Source: Bacteroidales bacterium UBA2030 (GTDB lineage Bacteria; Bacteroidota; Bacteroidia; Bacteroidales; TTA-H9). From it: DNA of 38,618 nt. Positions 8,292-15,430 of this stretch are shown here, piece after piece. The stretch covers positions 1 to 38,618 of the forward strand of contig DDBO01000044.1 in the NCBI GenBank assembly GCA_002332755.1, read 5' to 3'. Within the stretch, counting starts at the first letter, position 1. The number at the start of each line of letters is the position of its first letter. Position numbers and translations under genes: made by a program. The notes under the pieces were generated by a model. That model was not told the DNA's origin and ran no database searches. It saw nothing but the letters and a program-made list of their open reading frames with translations.

Positions 8292-8789
8292 TCAATGGTT
8301 AATTTGAGCTTCTTCGACAAGTTTACGAATCAACTCACTTTGTTTTTCCTCTTCACTTAGCTTAGCTCTGAGTATTTTTTCGGCAATCTCAACCGACAAG
8401 GAGCCGATGGAGTTTTTAAGCTCGATGAGGGCAGCCTGTTTAGCATTTTCTATATCAACCTTTGCAGCCGCCAATATAGCATCATATTCTTTTTGGGCGC
8501 GCTGTCTCGATTCTTCCACTATTTTTTCGGCAGTTTTGCGTGCACTGGCAATCATGGCTTCGCGCTCTTGGCGGGCTTGCATAAGAATCAGTTCGTTTTC
8601 GGCCTTGAGTCGTGCCATTTCATCCCTCGCCCTTGCCGCCGATTCCAAAGCCTCCGATATTTTCTGCTCACGCTCCCTCAGGGCTTTCATAATAACAGGC
8701 CAGGCAAACCGCGACAGAATGTACAGCAGTATGCCAAAAGAAACGGTCATCCAGAAAATCAAACCTACATCCGGTTTAACAAGTTCCAT
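8292..8789 (-). CDS. atpF: ATP synthase Fo subunit b
   Basis: Subunit b forms the peripheral stalk. The 165-residue protein has one N-terminal membrane segment (residues about 10-33, LIFWMTVSFGILLYIL) followed by a long charged helix rich in Ala, Glu, Lys and Arg, as expected for the dimeric coiled coil. A single b gene is present, with no b' paralogue. It lies 80 bases downstream of atpE across a possible hairpin and 2 bases upstream of atpH. Confidence 0.96.
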   Translation of the reverse strand: MELVKPDVGLIFWMTVSFGILLYILSRFAWPVIMKALREREQKISEALESAARARDEMARLKAENELILMQARQEREAMIASARKTAEKIVEESRQRAQKEYDAILAAAKVDIENAKQAALIELKNSIGSLSVEIAEKILRAKLSEEEKQSELIRKLVEEAQINH

Positions 8790-8819
8790 GGACAGTTATT
8801 TTTATTGATTTTTTTTATA

Positions 8820-8850
8820 GGCTGCAGGCAGCCAACCGCTACATGCAGCC
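8820..8850 (-). other. Possible mRNA hairpin between atpE and atpF
   Basis: GGCTGCA at 8820-8826 can pair with TGCAGCC at 8844-8850 across a 17-base loop. A competing 5-bp stem also exists within 8820-8833. In the transcribed (minus) direction it is followed by A rather than T, so it is not a standard terminator. It may stabilise the atpE message, which is needed in higher amounts because of the c-ring; this role is inference. Confidence 0.4.
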
Positions 8851-8869
8851 CGAAATTACATAAACCTTA

Positions 8870-9130
8870 TCACAGGATAAGGATCAGCAAACAAACCACC
8901 ACTGCAAAAAAGGCCACGCCTTCGATAAGAGCTGCGGCAACGATCATGTTTGAACGGATGTCGTTGGCAGCTTCCGGCTGACGAGCAATAGCTTCAAGTG
9001 CACGTGCACCTATGTTACCAATACCCAGACCGGCTCCTATGGCAGCAATGCCGGCACCCAGTCCTGCTCCAATTTTTGCATAGGGTGATAAATCTACTGC
9101 AGCTTGTAATAAAATGTTCAATAAAGACAT
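8870..9130 (-). CDS. atpE: ATP synthase Fo subunit c (proteolipid)
   Basis: Subunit c forms the rotating membrane ring that carries the coupling ion. The 86-residue protein is a hairpin of two hydrophobic helices joined by the polar loop ARQPEA (49-54). The ion-carrying carboxylate is Glu70 in the second helix. The residue corresponding to the sodium-ligand glutamine of Ilyobacter c-subunits is Ile37, and the residue after Glu70 is Gly rather than Ser, so a proton is the likely coupling ion. This comparison is made by eye. The N-terminus before residue 16 is slightly longer than in E. coli. Confidence 0.97.
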   Translation of the reverse strand: MSLLNILLQAAVDLSPYAKIGAGLGAGIAAIGAGLGIGNIGARALEAIARQPEAANDIRSNMIVAAALIEGVAFFAVVVCLLILIL

Positions 9131-9162
9131 AACTTATTGTTTTTAAAAGGGTTTATCTATAA

Positions 9163-10227
9163 TTAGTGATGATTATCGTGATTTGCATGTTCTTCGGTTG
9201 CCATTCCAAAATAAAGTGCCGAGAGCAATGTGAATACAAAGGCCTGTAAAAACGCAACCAATAATTCCAGCAAGCTCAGGAACACCGACATTATTAAGGA
9301 AATCCAACTTACACCATAGCCTAAAGCCGGGTGAATATTTCCAAAAATAAAAATAAGAGAAATGAATCCTAAAACGATAATGTGTCCGGCGGTAATGTTG
9401 GCAAAAAGTCGGACCATTAAGACAAAGGGCTTTGTGAAAACTCCAAGCAATTCTACGATAGGCATCAGAGGTACGGGAATTTTCAACCACCAGGGCACTC
9501 CGGGTGCATTAAAAATATGGCGCCAATAATCCCGATTCCCGCTAATTGTAGTAATAATAAAAGTAAACAAAGCCAGTACCAGTGTAACAGTGATATTACC
9601 CGTCACATTGGCTCCACCGGGGAAAAAAGGAACTAATCCCAGTAAGTTATTGAAAAAAATGAAGAAGAAGACTGTTAATAGATAAGGGGTGTAGCGCTCA
9701 TAGTTTTTTTCACCAATAGATGACTTGGCGATATCGTCGCGCACAAACAGAATAATGGGTTCAATGAAAGCAGCTAAGCCCCTGGGCGGACTGTCTGGAT
9801 TTTTTCTGTAATAGGAAGCTATAGAAAAGAATACCAGCAGAAGTAAGACTACACTAAAAAAAATCGCCAATACATTTTTGGTAATGGATAGATCTACGGG
9901 AATCATTGGCTGTACTGCGGCTGCAGAGCCAAGATAAACTATTTTACCTTTCAAGGGCCCTTGTGTCATGTATTTGAATCCCTTGTACATCTGCTCGCCA
10001 TGGTGAAACCTGGAAAAGCTAAAAACGTACAAATGTCCCTGGTGTAATAAAATAACCGGTAAAGGGATGCTAACATGCACATGACCCAAAGTCAGGATAT
10101 GCCATTCATGAGCATCGGTAATATGCTCCATAATCATTTGACCTGCATTAAAATCTTTCCCTTCAGCTGGCTTCGCAACTAAGGGCGAGAGGATGCAAAA
10201 CACAAAGAGAATCAATAACTTTCTCAT
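9163..10227 (-). CDS. atpB: ATP synthase Fo subunit a
   Basis: Subunit a provides the proton half-channels next to the c-ring. From the ATG at 10227 the protein has 354 residues, longer than the E. coli protein (271) because of an N-terminal signal-like segment (RKLLILFVFCILSPLVA) and a histidine-rich extracytoplasmic region (HITDAHEWH near 35-43) before the membrane core from about residue 118. Such extensions are usual in Bacteroidota. The essential arginine is Arg273 in VRLFANITAGH. His282 and Glu321 occupy the places of E. coli Glu219 and His245, the swapped arrangement also seen in mitochondria. ATG at 10254 and TTG at 10266 are upstream alternatives, but the signal-like start favours 10227. 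It is first in the atp block. Confidence 0.94.
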   Translation of the reverse strand: MRKLLILFVFCILSPLVAKPAEGKDFNAGQMIMEHITDAHEWHILTLGHVHVSIPLPVILLHQGHLYVFSFSRFHHGEQMYKGFKYMTQGPLKGKIVYLGSAAAVQPMIPVDLSITKNVLAIFFSVVLLLLVFFSIASYYRKNPDSPPRGLAAFIEPIILFVRDDIAKSSIGEKNYERYTPYLLTVFFFIFFNNLLGLVPFFPGGANVTGNITVTLVLALFTFIITTISGNRDYWRHIFNAPGVPWWLKIPVPLMPIVELLGVFTKPFVLMVRLFANITAGHIIVLGFISLIFIFGNIHPALGYGVSWISLIMSVFLSLLELLVAFLQAFVFTLLSALYFGMATEEHANHDNHH

Positions 10228-10373
10228 CAGATTACAATTATCCCCAAGCGACATATGGGGGTGCAATTTTACGACTTTTTTCCGGCTTACGAGCTAATTT
10301 TCAACATTAACCCTGAACAATAAACAGCGTAAGAACAAGAATTGTTTACCAAAGAGCGTGATAACACCCCACA

Positions 10374-11795
10374 TCAAACTCTGCTAACAACCACCATATT
10401 CGACTTAACTTTTTCCTTCATGGGGAAACCGGCGATTTTTATAACTACATCTCCTTTCTGCACTTGTTGCTCTCTTAAAAGCAAAGCTAACATTTGTCCC
10501 AGGTTGTCGTCGGTATAGTGTAAGTTTTTTTGAACAAAACCAGTAATTCCCCAATGCAGGTTGAGCCGTCGAATCAAACGGAGGCTTTTGGCAAAGATAA
10601 AAATAGGAGCAAAAGGCCTCAAGCTTGATAGTTTACGAGCGGTATATCCGGTCAGGGTGTAGGTCAGCAGAGCTTTGGCCTCGAGCTGCATACTCAGATC
10701 AACGGCTGCTCCGATAATAGCATCGCTGACAGCTCTGGAGGTTTTTGTTCCTGGATGAAATTGCGGACGATGATATGTCTCAGGAAATTTCTCTGTTTCA
10801 GCAATAATGCGACTCATAGCTTCAACGGCTTCCACAGGATATTGGCCGGTTGAAGTTTCACCGCTAAGCATCAACGCGTCTGCACCATCCATAACAGAAT
10901 TGGCCACATCGTTTATTTCGGCCCGGGTGGGACGCGTGTTGGTAAGCATACCCTCCAACATTTGAGTGGCAACGATTACGGGCTTGCACATGGGCACAGC
11001 TTTGCGTATTATGGTTTTCTGAATAGCAGGAACCTGTTCAAAAGGCATTTCAACCCCAAGATCGCCTCGGGCCACCATGAGGGCATCGGCTACCTCTATT
11101 ATCTCATCAAGATTTTTAACTGCTTCTGGCTTTTCAATTTTTGCAATAATACCCGGATTCCAATTGCGGCTCAGCCTTCGGATTTCTTTTCTTAGTTCCG
11201 TAATGTCTTTTGCACTCCTGACGAAAGAAAGGGCAATCCAATCCAACTCAAGCTGACTTGCCAATTTCAGGTCAGCATGGTCTTTCTCGGTTAGCGAAGG
11301 TACAGTTAACCGGCTTTCAGGCAGGTTTACACCTTTACGATGCGTTAATATTCCTCCCACAAGTACCCTGGCCATTAAAAATCCTTCCTCGGTGCGCGAC
11401 TCTACTTTTAAGCTGAGCTTACCATCGTCCAATAAAATTGTTTCACCTGGCTTCACATCCTTCGAAAGCTCATTATAGCTTATCCACAACAACGACTCAT
11501 CAGAAATGCCATTCCCTCCCGCCAGTCTAATCTGCATATTGGGTTCCAGTTTGACGGCGTTACCTTTCACTTCCCCAATTCTGATTTTGGGTCCTTGTAA
11601 ATCACCCAAAATCGCACAGCGGCCATGGTAACGGTTGATAATTTCCCTGAGTGTCTTGATTTGGCTAATGAGAGCTTCAGGATCGGCATGGGAGAAATTG
11701 ATACGAAAAACATCGACCCCAGCCTTTATAAGGGCTTCCATTTTGTCAGGGCTACTTGAGGCAGGCCCTAAAGTTGCGACGATTTTTGTCTTCAT
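10374..11795 (-). CDS. pyk: Pyruvate kinase
   Basis: The enzyme converts phosphoenolpyruvate and ADP to pyruvate and ATP in the last step of glycolysis. The 473-residue length is standard. Visible motifs are the N-terminal TKIVATLGPASSS, FRINFSHAD, GDLQGPKIRIGE, the catalytic lysine and metal-binding region KIEKPEAV with MVARGDLGVEMP, and the signature MLSGETSTGQYP. The C-terminal regulatory-type domain is complete (about residues 345-473), with no extra phosphohistidine domain. It follows the IPExxxVDY-like gene by 69 bases. About 145 bases separate its stop from the atpB start; no terminator is obvious there. Confidence 0.97.
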   Translation of the reverse strand: MKTKIVATLGPASSSPDKMEALIKAGVDVFRINFSHADPEALISQIKTLREIINRYHGRCAILGDLQGPKIRIGEVKGNAVKLEPNMQIRLAGGNGISDESLLWISYNELSKDVKPGETILLDDGKLSLKVESRTEEGFLMARVLVGGILTHRKGVNLPESRLTVPSLTEKDHADLKLASQLELDWIALSFVRSAKDITELRKEIRRLSRNWNPGIIAKIEKPEAVKNLDEIIEVADALMVARGDLGVEMPFEQVPAIQKTIIRKAVPMCKPVIVATQMLEGMLTNTRPTRAEINDVANSVMDGADALMLSGETSTGQYPVEAVEAMSRIIAETEKFPETYHRPQFHPGTKTSRAVSDAIIGAAVDLSMQLEAKALLTYTLTGYTARKLSSLRPFAPIFIFAKSLRLIRRLNLHWGITGFVQKNLHYTDDNLGQMLALLLREQQVQKGDVVIKIAGFPMKEKVKSNMVVVSRV

Positions 11796-11864
11796 GAAAT
11801 GAACATTTGGGTAACCACCAGTAAATTATTTTGGGTAAAACATATACCCTATGCAAAGGGGAAA

Positions 11865-12365
11865 TTACAAAACTTCGGTCTCCTGCAAATGAGCCAAGGG
11901 TTTAAGCCGTTCACAAATATGAAATTCCAAATCTATCAGCAAATTAATCAACCAATTTCGATAAGAGGGTGATAACTGACCGGAATACAAATCAATACTA
12001 TGAATTTTGTCAACACCTTCTACGGATTCTATCATCGCCAGCATTAATTTTTCCTGTTGAGGTAAGAGGCCTCCCCTGATAATAAAATAAGAAAACGGCA
12101 AAAGGGTATTGATTTGAGATATGGGATTAACCAGGAACAAACCGGCAAACGTATTCCATTCGTAATGGTAAAGCGTAAAGTCTTCGAAAGCACCTGGTTT
12201 CCCTCCAAATATTCTAAACCCTTGCATGCGCCTCATTCTCCAGCGCAATTTTTGATTCAAACGTAAGGTTAGCTTGTAATCCGGCAGATGCGTCTCAATT
12301 CCAAAAACCCTGAAATGCGTCGTAATTTCAAGGTCGGAAATAAGTTGCATGCGTTTGGCCGGCAT
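11865..12365 (-). CDS. IPExxxVDY-family-like protein of unknown function
   Basis: Function unknown. The position between rnc and pyk and the pattern FGIETHLPDYKLTLRLNQKL match the small Bacteroidota family named for an IPExxxVDY motif. The 166-residue soluble protein shows no signal peptide, membrane segment or catalytic motif. Where the family motif is expected, before a conserved FIIRG-like strand, this copy reads LLPFSYFIIRGG, so the namesake motif appears shortened and degenerate. The start ATG at 12365 is preceded by a promoter-like box at 12391-12398. It may be expressed separately from rnc. Assignment rests on gene order and remembered family pattern rather than a search. Confidence 0.65.
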   Translation of the reverse strand: MPAKRMQLISDLEITTHFRVFGIETHLPDYKLTLRLNQKLRWRMRRMQGFRIFGGKPGAFEDFTLYHYEWNTFAGLFLVNPISQINTLLPFSYFIIRGGLLPQQEKLMLAMIESVEGVDKIHSIDLYSGQLSPSYRNWLINLLIDLEFHICERLKPLAHLQETEVL

Positions 12366-12390
12366 AAATTGTGGAGATTATTTTTGTCAC

Positions 12391-12398
12391 CAAATTTA
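12391..12398 (-). promoter_or_regulatory. Possible -7 box upstream of the IPExxxVDY-like gene
   Basis: On the minus strand this reads TAAATTTG, matching TAnnTTTG, 26 bases before the ATG and just after the rnc stop. The upstream element is not recognisable, so this could be chance in AT-rich spacer. Confidence 0.3.
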
Positions 12399-12407
12399 CA
12401 CCAAATA

Positions 12408-13160
12408 TCATGATCCCTGATGATTGTTTATTTCGATACCAAGTCCTTTAAGGGCAGTAATAGCTTTTTCGGCAGCGAGCTGCTCAGCACCTTTGATTGA
12501 ATTATCGATGGCAGTGCTCACACGATGATGATCTATCAATACCTCCACTTCATACTGCCTCGAATGTCCACTGCCTCGTTCAGCCAGCACCCTGAATTCT
12601 ACCGGTGTTTTCTCCTTCTGTCCCCATTCTATCAGCTTGCTTTTGAAATTGAAATCTTTGTGTTCAAGCTCATAGATATCGAAATGGACTTTAAGAATTT
12701 TATTAATCAACAATTGCTCTGTGAAGTCGTAGCCTTTATCGATAAACATAGCTCCGATAAATGCTTCCAATGCGTCTCCGCTTATTGATTTTCCGGGATG
12801 ATGATCACGCTGGGTCGTTACCAGGTCATAAAGACCAATTTTACGTGAAACCAGGTTAAGTTGGTTACGACTCACAATTTTACTACGCATTTCGGTGAGG
12901 AATCCTTCATCGCGCAATGGAAAAAGCCGAAACAAATAATGGGCCACCACGGCATCAAGAATAGCATCACCTAGAAACTCAAGGCGTTCATTGGAGAGTT
13001 TCTCCCCATTCATCAGCTTCAAGGCGGCCGATTTATGCCTCAAAGCGAGTTTATATAAAAAAATATTTCCGGGCCTAAACCCGAAAATATTTTTTATAGC
13101 GAAATATAAATCTTTATCTTTAGAAAAGCAGATGCTCAATCGCTTTAGCAAGCCTTTCAT
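12408..13160 (-). CDS. rnc: Ribonuclease III
   Basis: RNase III cleaves double-stranded RNA and processes rRNA precursors and mRNAs. The protein has an N-terminal endonuclease domain with the signature NERLEFLGDAILD, the second acidic metal-binding segment SGDALEAFIGAMFIDKG, and a C-terminal double-stranded-RNA-binding domain (from about residue 170) ending in AAEKAITALKGLG. The 250-residue length has a short N-terminal extension compared with E. coli (226), common in Bacteroidota. The ATG at 13160 is used; a GTG directly before it would add one residue. It is 9 bases after the fabF stop and clearly part of the same operon. Confidence 0.96.
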   Translation of the reverse strand: MKGLLKRLSICFSKDKDLYFAIKNIFGFRPGNIFLYKLALRHKSAALKLMNGEKLSNERLEFLGDAILDAVVAHYLFRLFPLRDEGFLTEMRSKIVSRNQLNLVSRKIGLYDLVTTQRDHHPGKSISGDALEAFIGAMFIDKGYDFTEQLLINKILKVHFDIYELEHKDFNFKSKLIEWGQKEKTPVEFRVLAERGSGHSRQYEVEVLIDHHRVSTAIDNSIKGAEQLAAEKAITALKGLGIEINNHQGS

Positions 13161-13169
13161 CACGCACGA

Positions 13170-14426
13170 TTAGCGTTCTAATTTGCGGATGAGGATAGAG
13201 GCATTGTGTCCACCGAAACCGAAAGTATTGCTAATCGCAGCTCTGACAATTCTTCTCTGGGCTTTATGGAAAGTAAAGTTCAGGCGATTGTCAATTTCGG
13301 GATCGTCGGTAAAGTGGTTGATAGTGGGTGGCACAATATCGTTGGCAACAGCCAGGGTGGTAGCAATAGCCTCAATAGCTCCGGCGGCACCGAGCAGGTG
13401 GCCCGTCATCGATTTGGTAGAATTGATATTAATATTGTAGGCATGTTCACCAAAAAGCCGAACTATAGCCTTGGGCTCAGCAATGTCGCCTTGTGGCGTA
13501 CTTGTGCCATGTGTATTGATATGATCAATATCTTCAGGCTTCATTCCTGCATCTTCAATGGCCCAGAGCATAGAAAGCCGAGCGCCTTCGCCGTCGGGGT
13601 GTGGGCTTGTCATGTGATAGGCATCGGCCGAAAGACCAGCACCACCAATTTCAGCGTAAATTTTCGCTCCGCGTGCCAGGGCATGTTCTAATTCCTCAAG
13701 CACCAATCCTGCACCGCCTTCAGCCATTACAAATCCGTCCCTGTCTTTATCAAAGGGTCGTGAAGCGGTTTGCGGGTCGTCGTTGCGTGTGCTTATAGCA
13801 TGCATTGCATTGAAGCCACCTACGCCGGCTTCATTAATGGATGCCTCAGAACCACCGGTAATAATGATATCGGCCTTACCCAGCCTGATGTAATTAAAAG
13901 CGTCTACGATGGCATTGGCCGACGATGCACATGCAGAAATGGTTGCAAAGTTCGGGCCCATGAAGCCATGTTTTATGCTAATGTGGCCTGCTGTGATGTC
14001 GGCTATCATTTTTGGAATAAAGAAGGGGTTGAAACGAGGAGTGCCATCGCCTTGATAAAATCCTCTGATTTCTTCCTGAAAAGAAATAATACCCCCGATT
14101 CCTGATGCCCAAATAACTCCCACCCTTTGCGGGTTGAAATTTTCGGCATTTTTAAAGCCGGAATCTTCAATAGCCTGGTCGGCAGCAACAATGCCAAATT
14201 GCGCAAAACGATCGTATTTGCGTACTTCTTTGCGATCGAAGTAGTTCAACGGGTCAAAATTCTTAACCTCGCAAGCAAAACGAGTCTTGAATTTCTCGGG
14301 GTTGAACAACGTAATCGGGGCTGCGCCGCTGACACCGTTCAGCAAATTCTCCCAAAAAGCAGGTACATTATTGCCAATCGGTGTCAGGGCTCCCAACCCG
14401 GTTATAACAACGCGTCTCAATTCCAT
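13170..14426 (-). CDS. fabF: 3-oxoacyl-[acyl-carrier-protein] synthase II
   Basis: This condensing enzyme elongates fatty acids by joining malonyl-ACP to an acyl chain. The 418-residue protein has the complete thiolase-fold catalytic set: Cys166 in SACASS, His306 in NTHGTSTPQGD, Lys338 and His343 in STKSMTGHLLGAAGA. The C-terminal glycine-rich NTFGFGGHNAS segment is also present. It follows acpP by 23 bases, which places the synthase directly with its carrier protein. Nothing suggests a specialised polyketide or aryl-polyene synthase: the neighbours are acpP and rnc. Confidence 0.97.
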   Translation of the reverse strand: MELRRVVITGLGALTPIGNNVPAFWENLLNGVSGAAPITLFNPEKFKTRFACEVKNFDPLNYFDRKEVRKYDRFAQFGIVAADQAIEDSGFKNAENFNPQRVGVIWASGIGGIISFQEEIRGFYQGDGTPRFNPFFIPKMIADITAGHISIKHGFMGPNFATISACASSANAIVDAFNYIRLGKADIIITGGSEASINEAGVGGFNAMHAISTRNDDPQTASRPFDKDRDGFVMAEGGAGLVLEELEHALARGAKIYAEIGGAGLSADAYHMTSPHPDGEGARLSMLWAIEDAGMKPEDIDHINTHGTSTPQGDIAEPKAIVRLFGEHAYNININSTKSMTGHLLGAAGAIEAIATTLAVANDIVPPTINHFTDDPEIDNRLNFTFHKAQRRIVRAAISNTFGFGGHNASILIRKLER

Positions 14427-14449
14427 CGGAAGATAGAATTAGGTGTCGT

Positions 14450-14689
14450 TTAGTTTTTGGCGTTTTCTTCGATGTACTTAATTGCTTCACCTACGGTGCT
14501 GATCTTTTCAGCCTGATCGTCGGGAATAGCAATATTGAATTCCTTCTCAAACTCCATAATCAACTCTACGGTGTCGAGAGAGTCAGCGCCCAAGTCGTTG
14601 GTGAAGCTAGCTTCCGGGGTCACTTCACTTTCGTCAACGCCAAGCTTATCGGCAATGATAGCTTTAACTCTGGTTGCAATGTCTGACAT
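14450..14689 (-). CDS. acpP: Acyl carrier protein
   Basis: This small acidic protein carries growing fatty acyl chains on a phosphopantetheine arm. From the ATG at 14689 it has 79 residues, the usual size. The attachment site is Ser37 in GADSLDTVE, followed by the acidic helix EFEKEFNIAIPDDQAE. An in-frame extension to 14749 would add 20 residues unlike any ACP, so it is rejected. It is the first gene of acpP-fabF-rnc. A promoter-like stretch occurs on the minus strand around 14747-14756 (TTAAAATTTG, with one extra base relative to TAnnTTTG). Confidence 0.97.
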   Translation of the reverse strand: MSDIATRVKAIIADKLGVDESEVTPEASFTNDLGADSLDTVELIMEFEKEFNIAIPDDQAEKISTVGEAIKYIEENAKN

Positions 14690-15222
14690 AAGTGTGGTTT
14701 TTGAGTTAAACAAGGGTGCAAAGAAACTACGATTTCGCAATTTGTGCAAATTTTAAAAGTTAAAAAAACTTAAATGAATGGGTAGTGCCATGATTATTAA
14801 TTTTTTACACAAATTAACCCAATGGTTAAACAACGACTTTCCCCATCTTTTCGCTAATCTTTTCCCACAAGACAACCTACTTGTTAAATGATTTCACTGA
14901 ACCGAAAGAACAATAAGGCATTAATTATCAGTATTTAAAATAGCCTTTCCAAAATCATCGCCTTTCTTCCGGCCAATTCATTTGCCAACAAATGTGAAAA
15001 AAGATTGGGAAAAGCAATGAAAAATCTGAAATTCAAGGAATTGGACATTTGCATTAAAACTTAATTTTCAGTATTTTGAATAAACTTAAAAAAATTTATT
15101 ATTTCAGCTAACTAACGCTCCATCAAAAAACACTACGTTAACTCAAAAATATCTCACGATAATCAGATAGATAATGCCAATTATCACTCAAAATCAGCTT
15201 GCATTGGCTTAAATTACAATAA
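14690..15222. other. Gene-free AT-rich stretch
   Basis: About 530 bases between acpP and the candidate small-RNA promoter contain no convincing gene. The sequence is AT-rich with many A and T runs. The only noticeable frame is a 33-codon one at 14790-14891 with no recognisable similarity. The left end must contain the acpP promoter. No tRNA-like cloverleaf or repeat array was seen. Confidence 0.6.
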
Positions 15223-15230
15223 TATATTTG
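15199..15230 (+). promoter_or_regulatory. Bacteroidota-type promoter for candidate small RNA
   Basis: TTG at 15199-15201 and the full -7 box TATATTTG at 15223-15230 are separated by 21 bases. Transcription would start near 15237. This is one of the better promoter matches in the window and faces no protein start for 200 bases. Confidence 0.55.
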
Positions 15231-15236
15231 CCTTGG

Positions 15237-15340
15237 GAAAACGTAAAAAAATTTAGGGTTAGCAATTAACCCGAGCCAAGTGGGGTTTAATCAATTGGTT
15301 TGGTAAGGACTGGGTTCCCCGGATTACTCCGGGGTTTTTT
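15237..15340 (+). ncRNA. Candidate independent small RNA of about 100 nt
   Basis: The stretch runs from the predicted start of the promoter at 15199-15230 to a strong terminator at 15317-15340. Inside it, GGGTTA can pair with TAACCC around a 5-base loop, and an alternative pairs AACCC with a downstream GGGTT while GCCAA pairs with TTGGT. These alternatives form a longer imperfect rod. A separate promoter box for the next gene lies downstream at 15398, so this is more likely a free RNA than a leader. The size, promoter and rod-like folding recall the Bacteroidota 6S-type RNAs, but I cannot confirm any family. Both ends are predictions. Confidence 0.5.
15317..15340 (+). terminator. Rho-independent terminator of the candidate small RNA
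   Basis: CCCCGGA (15317-15323) pairs with TCCGGGG (15328-15334) around the loop TTAC, followed by six T and another T-rich stretch. It is a perfect 7-bp GC-rich stem with no protein gene directly upstream on this strand. Confidence 0.9.
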
Positions 15341-15397
15341 ATTTTTAAGAACCAATATCCCTGAAAACCTGCCATGGTAGCGTCAACTCATAATTAC

Positions 15398-15405
15398 TAC
15401 ATTTG
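15398..15405 (+). promoter_or_regulatory. Bacteroidota-type -7 box for the gene at 15431
   Basis: TACATTTG matches TAnnTTTG and lies 25 bases before the proposed TTG start. It argues against any start codon further upstream. No TTTG element is seen at the normal distance. Confidence 0.45.
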
Positions 15406-15430
15406 TACATATTGAAACACAGAAGTAAAA

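Noticed and set aside
10228..10373. Promoter search upstream of atpB
   Set aside because: Only TAAAATTG (one mismatch to TAnnTTTG) at 10271-10264 on the minus strand was found, without an upstream element; too weak to list as a feature.
14790..14891. Small 33-codon frame in the acpP spacer
   Set aside because: It starts with ATG and is hydrophobic and aromatic in places, but no promoter, conserved pattern or neighbour supports it; AT-rich spacers produce such frames by chance.
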